From an uncultured Clostridia bacterium (GTDB lineage: Bacteria; Bacillota; Clostridia; Lachnospirales; Lachnospiraceae), in assembly GCA_946623485.1 (NCBI GenBank), contig CAMORF010000016.1, forward strand, positions 1 through 15,941: DNA of 15,941 bases, given 5' to 3'. The notes below the pieces were generated by a model that worked only from the letters and a program-made list of their open reading frames with translations, was not told the DNA's origin and searched no databases. Both the position numbers and the translations under genes were made by a program. Below are positions 1 through 7,552 of the stretch, in pieces. Position 1 is the stretch's first letter; every line of letters begins with the position of its first letter.

Positions 1-21
1 TTCAGCATCCTTGATGCTGAA
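1..21. repeat. Perfect short inverted repeat at the left edge
   Basis: TTCAGCATC and GATGCTGAA form a perfect 9-bp stem around a 3-base loop (CTT). It lies downstream of the last gene of the long minus-strand operon. It could be the stem of a terminator, but the bases that would show a T-run lie outside the window. It could equally be part of a dispersed hairpin element together with the adjoining direct repeats. Confidence 0.6.
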
Positions 22-33
22 ACGAAGTACCGT

Positions 34-68
34 CCCCTGTTTCATCCCCTGTTTCATCCCTTGTTTTC
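34..68. repeat. 12-bp tandem direct repeat (two exact copies plus a degenerate third)
   Basis: CCCCTGTTTCAT occurs at 34-45 and again at 46-57, followed by a degenerate third copy at 58-68. On the minus strand the block runs into GGGGACGGTAC. From memory, GGGGACGGT-type sequences recur at the ends of dispersed hairpin/REP-like elements in Clostridia; I cannot verify that here. The third copy covers the last codons of the 37-aa ORF, whose stop codon lies in the second copy. Confidence 0.6.
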
Positions 69-167
69 TTGCCGGTCAACGATTGCCGGGATCAGTTCGT
101 ACAGGAAGATGATCAGCAAAAAACTACCTGCTAAGGAAAGGATTTTTTTCCAGCCTTTTTTCTTCAT
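54..167 (-). CDS. 37-aa single-pass membrane peptide
   Basis: This short reading frame starts with a strong ribosome site (GAGGAGG, 7 bases before the ATG at 167) only 25 bases after the stop of the diguanylate cyclase gene. The peptide begins MKKKGWKKI, a lysine-rich N-terminus, and then has one hydrophobic helix at about residues 9-29. It ends in a short charged tail, RQENKG. The layout (positive start, one helix, no cleavage site) fits a small inner-membrane peptide with its N-terminus in the cytoplasm. Because its stop lies inside the tandem repeat, it could instead be the remaining 5' end of a longer gene cut by a repeat insertion. The ribosome site and operon position argue that it is translated. 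Function unknown. Confidence 0.6.
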   Translation of the reverse strand: MKKKGWKKILSLAGSFLLIIFLYELIPAIVDRQENKG

Positions 168-192
168 TGCTTTTCCTCCTCAGACGGAAACT

Positions 193-1749
193 TCATTCTG
201 CCCGCCTTGTTTTTGCGCCCATTTCCTTCAATTGTTTCTTCCGCTCATACATCATCCGGTCTGCTCTGTCGAAGACGTCATGAAGCCGCCGGTCGCCGGG
301 CTCCAGTACTGCGTATCCGGCTGCGATGACCACTGTGTCTTCCTTGATGTTGGCCTCTATCTTCCGGTTAAACGCACGGAGCGCTTCTTCCATGGTATCG
401 TATGCTTCTCCCTCGAGAAGAAGCGCGAATTCATCTCCGCCGACCCGGAAAACCGATTCTTTCGGGAAATACATGCAGATCATTGCGCTGGCGTCCTTGA
501 TCAGCCGGTCTCCCGCTGCATGCCCCTTCGTATCATTGGTATATTTCAATCCATTGATGTCACATACCACGACGGCCAGCTTCTGGGCGTTGTTTTTCTC
601 TTGCTGTCGTGGGCTATCTTCCTCCTGCTGCTGATGCCTTGTCTCCTCCAGCCTTTGATTGATGACGGCCTCAGTCTCATAATATGCGTGCCGGTTCTGT
701 ACGCCGGTCATGGGATCCGTGTTTGCCATATCGCGGAATGTCCTGCTGGCTTTCTTTTCTTCCTCAAGCCGGTTCGCGGCCAGCATCCTGAGCTCCCACA
801 GAAGAACAGCGGCCAGCAGCAGCACAACCACGATGGCAAAAATAATCTGGTTCCTGCTGATGACAAGGTTTTTCTCGCTGATGTCCCGGATCTGATCCCG
901 GATCACGCTGTCGCGGATCAATACTGCCATCTCCCAGCCTGTGCCCTGAACCGGGACGTAGCAAAGCGTTTCCTGCGTCTGCCCGGATGCGAAGGTCATG
1001 CTTCCTCCTGCCCCGGCGGCAAAATTATCGCAGGTTTGCTTCCAGGCGTTTTCCTCGGCGACTCCCCTGGTTGCTTCCAGGATATTCCGGTCCGAAATCA
1101 CCGGTCCCAGAGGCGTGCCGGAGATATTTCCTCCATTGGCGGAATACAATGCAAAATAGGTTCCGTCCTGGTCGTCGAACGCCAGCAGATCCACGATTGC
1201 ATTGATGTCCACCTGGACAAAGCAGGCTTTGAATGCCTTTCCCATGATGGAAAGGCCGCTTGCGGGGATCGCCAGGCAAAGCTGCCGCGTGGAATCGTAA
1301 AGGGTAACCGTGCTGATGATCCTGCCTTCCATCTTCTCCTGTGACAGGAAATCATGCCGGCTTCTCCCCGTATAGGTGGTGTGCTGTGTATACACAATAT
1401 CATCCACATCCACCAGCGCGAACCACTGGATCGACAGCAGCGATTTCAGCTTTCCGATCGCGTCCCGCAATTCTTCCTGGGACCTGACATTCTCCCCTTC
1501 GATAAACACCAACGCCTTTTCCATTTCATCGAAGGTATTGTTGATCATGTTTGTAATGATCTTCGAACGCCGGTCTGCCATCGCGTCGAGGTAGAAGGCG
1601 CTTACGGCAGAAACCGCTTCCTCGGTTGCGGAACCTGTCTGCTTCGAAGACCATACTGTGTTGGCCGTTAACATTGCCAGGATCAGAAAACTGCCTATGA
1701 CAGCGGTCAGGACAAATGTTTTGTTTGTAAGATGTATTTTTCTGTTCAT
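193..1749 (-). CDS. Transmembrane diguanylate cyclase with extracytoplasmic sensor region (GGDEF)
   Basis: This 518-aa protein should make cyclic di-GMP from two GTP. It has an N-terminal membrane helix (about residues 11-30), an extracytoplasmic region of about 265 residues that looks like a Cache-type sensor, a second helix (about 300-320) and a cytoplasmic GGDEF domain (about 340-510). The GTP-binding motif DPMTGVQNR is at 345-353, the metal-binding stretch CDINGLKYTND at 396-406 and an intact GGDEF at 437-441. The usual RxxD inhibitory site five residues before GGDEF is absent (FPKE is found), so product inhibition may be lost. A Gln/Glu-rich stretch at about 367-388 makes the segment between NR and CDI about 15 residues longer than usual. 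There is no EAL or HD-GYP domain. The ATG overlaps the stop of the hydrolase-SBP gene (ATGA), indicating translational coupling. Sensor ligand unknown. Confidence 0.93.
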   Translation of the reverse strand: MNRKIHLTNKTFVLTAVIGSFLILAMLTANTVWSSKQTGSATEEAVSAVSAFYLDAMADRRSKIITNMINNTFDEMEKALVFIEGENVRSQEELRDAIGKLKSLLSIQWFALVDVDDIVYTQHTTYTGRSRHDFLSQEKMEGRIISTVTLYDSTRQLCLAIPASGLSIMGKAFKACFVQVDINAIVDLLAFDDQDGTYFALYSANGGNISGTPLGPVISDRNILEATRGVAEENAWKQTCDNFAAGAGGSMTFASGQTQETLCYVPVQGTGWEMAVLIRDSVIRDQIRDISEKNLVISRNQIIFAIVVVLLLAAVLLWELRMLAANRLEEEKKASRTFRDMANTDPMTGVQNRHAYYETEAVINQRLEETRHQQQEEDSPRQQEKNNAQKLAVVVCDINGLKYTNDTKGHAAGDRLIKDASAMICMYFPKESVFRVGGDEFALLLEGEAYDTMEEALRAFNRKIEANIKEDTVVIAAGYAVLEPGDRRLHDVFDRADRMMYERKKQLKEMGAKTRRAE

Positions 1750-3725
1750 GAAACATCACCATACAAAAGCTCGAGCAGCCGCGCCGCATCTTCCTGATAG
1801 ATGACCGTGGTGGTTTCATCTGTTTTCTCCGGAAAAAGATCGCCGGGCAGGTTGCCGTCCGCTATTTTCACCGCCACCTGAATCGTATCGAACCCGATCG
1901 AATAGCAATCCTGCACCCCAAGACAATAGATCACGCCATCATCCAGATCGTGCAGCGCTTCCTCATCATGATCCATCCCTACGATCACCGCTTTGCTCTT
2001 TGTTTCCGTGACCGCCCGCGCGGCGCCGACAGGATTGCTCATATTGCAGCAGACAATCCCGTCAAGATCCGGGCATTCCTCGAGAATCTCCTTCGTCAGG
2101 TCATACGCCAGGTCAACGGAATCCATATCATACCTGACCGCGACAATCTCCATCTCCGGATATTTCCCGATGGTCTCCCTGGCCCCCCTTGCCCGGTCTT
2201 CATGGCAGGGCGCGCCAACGGTTCCCACCAGGATCGCAACCTTCCCCCGGTACCCCAGCTTTTCACACAGCGCTTCGGTTAAGTCTGCGCCATCCTGGTA
2301 ATTGTGCGTATTTCCGACATAGGCAATCCTTTTGCAGCCGGGGGCTGCGTCGGAGCTGGAAAATGTCATCACCTTCGCGCCGGAGTCAATCATCTTATCT
2401 ATCACAGGAGAAATGACCGCTTCATCTGCGACATCAACGCCGATGACATCATAATCCCCGTGCTCTGCAGCAAGCAGGCGCATTCTTTGATCCTGCGCGG
2501 AAGCGGTATCCGGTGCCATATACTCATAGGTGATTGTGATTCCTTTTTCCAGGTACTGCCGCTGGGCTTCCTCCATGCCAAGCGCCACTGCGTCCCACCA
2601 CGGGTGAACCGTTTTATAGGTGAAATAGAAGTTGTAGTGATCCTTTCGGGGTTCGTAGGCATCCAGCTCATGCTCAAAGTCTACCTCGGTATGCGTGGCG
2701 TCTGTCTGACCCTGCGCGGATTCCGTCTGTCCTTGTGTGGAACCTATCTGACCTTGCGCGGAGTCACGCTCAGCACGCGTGGAACGGTTCTCGCTGCTCA
2801 TGTAGCCATCTTTCTTTGCACTGCCGCCTGATTGCTGCTCTTCCGCGAACTGAATGACCGCCGCGGCTGTCCGGGCCTGCTGTTCCTGTGCCGTGATCGT
2901 TGCCTTCCCGTCACTTGCCATTGTTCCATAATTCCCGAACTGGGCGTGGTTTCCGCCTTCAATGATAACCTCCTTGAAGTTTGCCGGAAAATACGCCTTT
3001 GCCCGTTCGTAGCTTTCCATGCTCAGTTCCTTGTCTTCGCTTCCATAAATGGAAAGCAGCCCAATGGAATCACTGAGTTTTTCAGGCGGATAAGCAGCCA
3101 GCAAAACCACGCCGTCGATCGTGTCCGGGTGTGCCGCGGCATATCCCGCTGCAGTATATCCGCCCAGGGAGTGCCCACCGATCAGATATGTACCATAGTC
3201 ATAAGCCGATACGACCTTGTCGGCAGCATTTCTGCCGAATAAGGGCATATTCATCGGCATATTCAGCAAGAAGCAGTCAACGCCCTGCTCCGCAATCCGC
3301 TTCATTAAGGGCAGGTACGCTTCTGCTTCCACCTTTGTGCCCGGATAAAAGACCAGCGCTGTCTCCTCGCCCGGACCATCCAGCAGGTATCCGCCATCAA
3401 TCGCGACAGCTTTCGCGCTCTCCTTTTCCGTAGCCGTCGTGCTTTCCTTTTCAGTGGCCTTCGCACCATCCTTCTTAGAAGCATCTGTCTTCCCGTCAGC
3501 CGGTTCCGACAGGACCGCAAGCGCTTCCGGCTGAGCTGAATAATGTATGCTCAGCCAGACAAAAGTGATCCCCACGCTAATCAGCAGGCCAAGCCCGATA
3601 CTGATCATGACATGCGCCAGGAAGGATAGCTTCTTTTTCATTTTTCTGCGAAACAGCCAGGCAAGGAAAAAACCGCATCCAAACGCAAGCGCTAACATCG
3701 CAATACTGTACCAAACATACTTCAT
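1746..3725 (-). CDS. Membrane-anchored alpha/beta-hydrolase fused to a periplasmic sugar-type binding protein
   Basis: This 659-aa protein joins two families normally found apart. Two helices at about 4-26 and 37-60 are separated by RRKMKKK; by the positive-inside rule this places everything after residue 60 outside the membrane. Residues about 107-295 form an alpha/beta-hydrolase with nucleophile elbow GHSLGG (Ser186), likely acid Asp231 (YGSEDKE) and His260 (GGNHAQFG). The GGNHAQFG-to-DGKATI stretch resembles the PF12695-like family. Residues about 362-655 form a type-I periplasmic-binding domain of the ribose/LacI-like class (Peripla_BP_4), with VIGVDV, the AILVGT strand, DGIVCCN and IVGMDHD. 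The two are joined by a 21-bp repeat linker. The ATG has AGGTG in front and starts 37 bases after the MFS gene, one of the few non-overlapping junctions in the operon. Hydrolase substrate and bound ligand are unknown. The frame is open across the junction, so this is one protein unless the assembly is wrong. Confidence 0.9.
   Translation of the reverse strand: MKYVWYSIAMLALAFGCGFFLAWLFRRKMKKKLSFLAHVMISIGLGLLISVGITFVWLSIHYSAQPEALAVLSEPADGKTDASKKDGAKATEKESTTATEKESAKAVAIDGGYLLDGPGEETALVFYPGTKVEAEAYLPLMKRIAEQGVDCFLLNMPMNMPLFGRNAADKVVSAYDYGTYLIGGHSLGGYTAAGYAAAHPDTIDGVVLLAAYPPEKLSDSIGLLSIYGSEDKELSMESYERAKAYFPANFKEVIIEGGNHAQFGNYGTMASDGKATITAQEQQARTAAAVIQFAEEQQSGGSAKKDGYMSSENRSTRAERDSAQGQIGSTQGQTESAQGQTDATHTEVDFEHELDAYEPRKDHYNFYFTYKTVHPWWDAVALGMEEAQRQYLEKGITITYEYMAPDTASAQDQRMRLLAAEHGDYDVIGVDVADEAVISPVIDKMIDSGAKVMTFSSSDAAPGCKRIAYVGNTHNYQDGADLTEALCEKLGYRGKVAILVGTVGAPCHEDRARGARETIGKYPEMEIVAVRYDMDSVDLAYDLTKEILEECPDLDGIVCCNMSNPVGAARAVTETKSKAVIVGMDHDEEALHDLDDGVIYCLGVQDCYSIGFDTIQVAVKIADGNLPGDLFPEKTDETTTVIYQEDAARLLELLYGDVS
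2682..2786 (-). repeat. 21-bp tandem repeat encoding a heptapeptide linker (hydrolase-SBP protein)
   Basis: Five 21-base units encode residues 314-348, between the hydrolase and the binding-protein domain. The three central units, at 2703-2765, are the cleanest: DSAQGQI, GSTQGQT and ESAQGQT. The outer units are degenerate. The unit length is a multiple of three, so copy-number change would lengthen or shorten the linker without a frameshift. Confidence 0.75.
3417..3488 (-). repeat. 24-bp tandem repeat encoding an octapeptide linker (hydrolase-SBP protein)
   Basis: Three 24-base units encode residues 80-103, between the second membrane helix and the hydrolase domain: TDASKKDG, AKATEKES and TTATEKES. 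The last two are clearly related at DNA level and the first is diverged. This is a hydrophilic, lysine-, glutamate- and threonine-rich tether outside the membrane. Confidence 0.65.
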
Positions 3726-3762
3726 TTTATCACCTGCTTAAGCAAGAAACTCAGATTGATTG

Positions 3763-6147
3763 TCACCTGCGGGTCTGTTTTCGGAGGCGGAATAGCAGGA
3801 TGAGTATTGCCGCTGCAACGTAGCCTGCCGCGCCGATCATCATCGGCGAGAGAGGGCCTGTTCCCGGAAGCAGCAGAAGTTCCGCCACCATCGGGGCTAC
3901 CGTCAGGAGGACATAGGACAGGACTACGGAGAAGATCAATGCAGTCGATTCATCCACCGTATCCCTGACCACCCGGAGGCTGAGGAAGCAGTCCGTTACC
4001 ATCGGCGTGCCAAAACCGTCCAGGAAGCCCAGCGCCATGCTGCTGACCACAATCATCACCATGACAGGCGGGACGCGCAGGATGAAGATGCCGACTGCTG
4101 TCAGCGCAAATGCCGCCGCGATGGAGGGGTAGATCCCCAGGCGCTCTTTCGCTTTCGAAACCAGCGCCGGACCAAGATAGATGCCCGCCAGGCCATTTGC
4201 GATATAACAATAGCTGAGCATCACGGATGAGATTCCACGCGTCTGGCAGATTGCCGGGATCAGCGTGACACAAAGCATCACGCCGATATTCAGCGGGATT
4301 CCAACCACCACAATATAGAACAGCATCTCCCCGGAAAACAGAAGCCTGGCGACAGAGCGCAGGTTCACGCGCTTTGACGCCTCCTGCCCGGATGCCTGGG
4401 AATGCGCGGCCAGCTGCCGCCACGGCGGCAGGAAGAAAATGACTGTCAGGTATACGCCAAAGAAAATTGCCGAAAACAGAAATGTCTGCGGATAGCCGAT
4501 GCTGGAGGAAAAGATCGCGCCCAGGCCTGCGCCGCAGGTTGCGCCGGCCAGAAGGCCCGCATTGTCCTGGGAGATATTTTCACTCCTGCCGCGCTCCGTC
4601 TCATATCCCTTCGTAATCAGGTAATTCGACGCCTGCTTCATGCCTGCATAGGCGATTCCTGCCAATGCCCTGCACAATACAATGACGGCTGCTGTGCCCC
4701 CGGCGAAAAACACCGCCAGGTTGCAGCTTACCATCAGGATTGTTGACAGAACCAGTACCGGCCTGATGCGGTATCTTTTCACAAAACGCGGCAGAAGCAG
4801 CATACCTGCCATCTGTGTCAGCCCCTCCAGCGTCAACGGCAAGGCTGCCGTCATCCCGACAGAGAGCCCAAACAACGTATCCTGGCTCTCGCGGATCATC
4901 ATCGCCGCATAAGGCACGCACATGTATTCCGCCATGGAACACAAAAACCCTGTAAAGCGCAGCGTCAGACCGACCCTTTCCTCCGAAAAGACATGATTTT
5001 TTCCGTTCTTCCGGATATAGCGTGCCGAGATCAGTTCCACCAAAGGATTCATCTCAAAGACAAAGATCAGCAGGATAATCAGCGAAGACAGCAGAATTAA
5101 AACGATGCTCCGCATTTTCGCCTCGATCGCCTGTTCCGAGATCTCCGCCTCCAGATACAGGTAGCTGTTCTCGCCATTCTCGGAATCAAAGGTAAATGTG
5201 ATCAGTGCGGAATTCTCGTCCGTTCTCGCCACCTCAGAGATCCGCTCAGAGATGCGGACAATGTGCAGTTCATTCAGGGATCTGACCCGTTCCTCGATAT
5301 ATTCCTGCAGCCCCTCCACTTCCCGAAGGTTCACCCCCTGGCTCTCAACCTTCTGGATCTTCGTTTTCAGGTTCGTCAGCGAAGTCTCGACAGCCTGTTT
5401 TGTCCGGATCCGGTAATCCTCCCTGCACAGTGCAAGCATGCTGAAGGACAGAATCAGGATACCGGCTGCCATGATGGCCGCAGACAGATGCTTGTCCAGC
5501 CTGTTTCTCATATTTTCGGTAAATCTCTTCAGGATCTGCCGGCTCCGGAACCAGAATACGAAAACTGCCAAAGCCACGCTCTCCAGAAGGACGGTAAGGA
5601 TGGCAGTCAGCCCGATCCGAAGCCTCACTTTCTGAAGGTCCTGCGCGAAAATATCATTGGTGTACAGGCTCCCGAAGTATCCGATTACCGCTTCATCCTG
5701 GCGGACCGGCGTAAACAGCGCCTTGGACGATCCCTCCACCACCGGGGTGCTTCCCAGCTTTGCCAGCCCATTTTTCGCCTTAAAAAATGCTCTTGAAGCC
5801 AGGAATTGCCTGACCGTCCTGTCATCGTCCCCGTCTGCATGGGATGCATTCAGAAGCTTCCCTGAGGCATCAATCACAAATGGCGTGACTCCTGTGAATT
5901 GTTTTTCGAAGGACGCAAATACATCCTCCATGCCATAATAATTCTCAAAGTTTTTTCCGAAACCGATGGCAGTCTCAAGCTCTGACACCATTTCCTGCTG
6001 GATTCTGGAGATAACCTGCTCCTCCTGCTCGATTGCCGTTGAGCGGTAATTCAGATAACCCATGGCAGCTACGAAGAAGCTCGCAAATGCTGCCACCAGG
6101 ACAAGCGTGAGATAATAGGCGATGTTCCCTCTCCTGTCAGCTTTCAT
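3763..6147 (-). CDS. Double extracytoplasmic sensor region fused to a 12-helix MFS transporter domain
   Basis: This 794-aa membrane protein has an N-terminal helix (about 10-31), a first extracytoplasmic region (about 34-175) resembling a Cache-type sensor (PFVIDASGKLL, then AVIGYFGSLYTNDIF), helices at about 178-200 and 222-240, a second extracytoplasmic region (about 241-345) and a helix at about 346-365. An MFS-like body (about 395-787) follows, with roughly 12 hydrophobic segments. Within it are RALAGIAYAGMKQA and the basic interhelix loop RFVKRYRIRP, typical of drug/solute MFS proteins. I chose the ATG at 6147 because GGAGGA lies 8 bases upstream. An upstream in-frame ATG at 6195 would add 16 residues but lacks a good site. 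The gene overlaps the SBP gene by 11 bases. No kinase or cyclase output is present. It may be a ligand-gated transporter or a receptor using an MFS scaffold; substrate unknown. Confidence 0.88.
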   Translation of the reverse strand: MKADRRGNIAYYLTLVLVAAFASFFVAAMGYLNYRSTAIEQEEQVISRIQQEMVSELETAIGFGKNFENYYGMEDVFASFEKQFTGVTPFVIDASGKLLNASHADGDDDRTVRQFLASRAFFKAKNGLAKLGSTPVVEGSSKALFTPVRQDEAVIGYFGSLYTNDIFAQDLQKVRLRIGLTAILTVLLESVALAVFVFWFRSRQILKRFTENMRNRLDKHLSAAIMAAGILILSFSMLALCREDYRIRTKQAVETSLTNLKTKIQKVESQGVNLREVEGLQEYIEERVRSLNELHIVRISERISEVARTDENSALITFTFDSENGENSYLYLEAEISEQAIEAKMRSIVLILLSSLIILLIFVFEMNPLVELISARYIRKNGKNHVFSEERVGLTLRFTGFLCSMAEYMCVPYAAMMIRESQDTLFGLSVGMTAALPLTLEGLTQMAGMLLLPRFVKRYRIRPVLVLSTILMVSCNLAVFFAGGTAAVIVLCRALAGIAYAGMKQASNYLITKGYETERGRSENISQDNAGLLAGATCGAGLGAIFSSSIGYPQTFLFSAIFFGVYLTVIFFLPPWRQLAAHSQASGQEASKRVNLRSVARLLFSGEMLFYIVVVGIPLNIGVMLCVTLIPAICQTRGISSVMLSYCYIANGLAGIYLGPALVSKAKERLGIYPSIAAAFALTAVGIFILRVPPVMVMIVVSSMALGFLDGFGTPMVTDCFLSLRVVRDTVDESTALIFSVVLSYVLLTVAPMVAELLLLPGTGPLSPMMIGAAGYVAAAILILLFRLRKQTRR

Positions 6148-7552
6148 TGCCGCCCTCCTCCGTAAATATCTCATCACAGACCGAAAGGAATTCAAACGTC
6201 AGCGGATAATGGATCCGGCGTGCGATGTCATAATTGACATAGATGCTCGGCGCGCTGGTATAGATGCATGGAAGGCTTCCCGCCTGCGCGCCATTGAAGA
6301 TCCGGGCGATGGTATCCGCGACAAACCGGCCCACATTCTCCATGTCATTTGCCGAGATCAGCATCAGTGCCCCTTTCTGCACGTAGGACACGTCGTCCAT
6401 CAGATACACCGGGATGTTCTTTTCATAGAATGGGGTAAGCAGCGAAAGGAGCCTGTTCGTGTCATTGATCAGGTCCACGGTCAGAAAAAATGCATCGATG
6501 CCTTCTGCTGCCATCTGCCTGATCCTTTTCTCCAGCATGCCATAATATTCCTCCTGCTCCGGCTCAGTCTCCCGCTTACATTCGGCAATATTGTATTTAA
6601 CCAGCTCAAAGCCGATCTCTTCCGAGGACGCCTCGATATCCGGGACGCCGGAGATGGTCTCATCCCCATAAACAATAATCCCGAGTTTTTTAAACGGGCT
6701 CACGGAATGATAGTATCTGAGCTGGCGGAAGGGCAGGGACGGCTCTACCTGGGCCCACACATTGGGATTCCCGCTTCCCTGGGTCGCGGAATCAATGATG
6801 CCGGAAGCGACAGGGTCCGTCGCGGAATAGTCCGTCATGGGAACCGGCAGGTTCAGGTTTTTTACAAATACGCCTGCAGAGGTTCCGGAAGTAATAATGA
6901 GGTCTAAGCCCCTCTCGGCGCGTTCCTTCAGATCCTCCTCTACCTCCTTCTCATCTTCATAGGCCAGATAGTGGAAAGCGCCCGCCGGGAATTCTATGTA
7001 CTCGCCAAGATCCGCGTCCGCCAAAGAATCAAACATCTGTTGAATCGTCAGGTCTCCCTGCTCGACCTCCTGAAGCGAAAACGGGATTCTTCCCTGGCCG
7101 ATCCAGCCATTTTCCTCAAGCCCGGCGAGGATATAATAAAACTGGCGGCTCGACGGAAGATATTCATCATAGTCTACGAGACCGATCCGGTACTTTCCGC
7201 CGCCCTCTTTCGTATGGGGTTCTGTCATGACCTGCAGAGAATCCGAAGCTGCGGTTCCCGCTTCCGGGGCCGGCGAAGAAACCTCCATGGAAGACAGTTC
7301 CGTTTCCGGAACCATCCGGGAATCTTCCATGGCAGTTGGTTCCGTTTCCATGGCCTGCGAAGCTGCAGCCGGAAACACAAGGAACAAGCAAACGGCTGCA
7401 GCTCCAGCCGTTCCTGCCCATTGCCTGAAGGCGATCCGTTTTCCACGGCTCGCGCGGCCTGGCTTTGCCTGATGGAAAGACAAGCCACTTTCTTCTTCCC
7501 CCGCCAGTTTCCGGGGCGGGCAGATGACCTGCCTCAAAAATGTCCCGATCAT
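6137..7552 (-). CDS. Membrane-anchored substrate-binding protein, ABC_sub_bind (TrpX-like) family, without permease
   Basis: This 471-aa protein has an unusually long basic N-terminus (about 45 residues), a hydrophobic signal/anchor helix at about 46-64, a repeat-built linker (67-101) and a two-lobed binding domain from about 120. Family marks of ABC_sub_bind (PF04392) are LIITSGTSAGV at 218-228, PVPMTDYSATDPVASGI at 236-252 (family pattern PIVF..VTDPV..G), KKLGIIVYGDE at 288-298, and IPVYLMDDVSYVQKGAL at 380-396. Known relatives bind amino acids or similar solutes for an ABC importer. No permease or ATPase gene is next to it here; the next gene is a sensor-MFS fusion. The start at 7552 is supported by GGAGAAGAG six bases upstream and by an ATGA overlap with the racemase stop. 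A short cytoplasmic tail before an uncleaved anchor is possible. Confidence 0.88.
   Translation of the reverse strand: MIGTFLRQVICPPRKLAGEEESGLSFHQAKPGRASRGKRIAFRQWAGTAGAAAVCLFLVFPAAASQAMETEPTAMEDSRMVPETELSSMEVSSPAPEAGTAASDSLQVMTEPHTKEGGGKYRIGLVDYDEYLPSSRQFYYILAGLEENGWIGQGRIPFSLQEVEQGDLTIQQMFDSLADADLGEYIEFPAGAFHYLAYEDEKEVEEDLKERAERGLDLIITSGTSAGVFVKNLNLPVPMTDYSATDPVASGIIDSATQGSGNPNVWAQVEPSLPFRQLRYYHSVSPFKKLGIIVYGDETISGVPDIEASSEEIGFELVKYNIAECKRETEPEQEEYYGMLEKRIRQMAAEGIDAFFLTVDLINDTNRLLSLLTPFYEKNIPVYLMDDVSYVQKGALMLISANDMENVGRFVADTIARIFNGAQAGSLPCIYTSAPSIYVNYDIARRIHYPLTFEFLSVCDEIFTEEGGNES
7250..7354 (-). repeat. Degenerate 21-bp tandem repeat encoding a heptapeptide linker (SBP)
   Basis: TCCATGG recurs at 7284, 7326 and 7347, and TTCCGTTTCC at 7298 and 7340, all in step with a 21/42-base period. 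The encoded heptads at residues 67-101 are AMETEPT, AMEDSRM, VPETELS, SMEVSSP and APEAGTA. They sit between the membrane anchor and the binding domain. Confidence 0.6.

Noticed and set aside
61..1344. 427-codon plus-strand open frame opposite the diguanylate cyclase
   Set aside because: It lies entirely opposite an intact GGDEF protein with all motifs; no ribosome site and no domain.
1746..3725. Hydrolase-SBP fusion as an artefact of a missed stop or frameshift
   Set aside because: The frame is open throughout, the linker is an in-frame repeat, and no ribosome site with a start codon is evident at the beginning of the binding domain. Assembly error cannot be fully excluded from one sequence.
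6122..6907. 261-codon plus-strand open frame opposite the binding-protein gene
   Set aside because: It crosses the overlap of two coupled minus-strand genes, and its translation shows no motif or signal.
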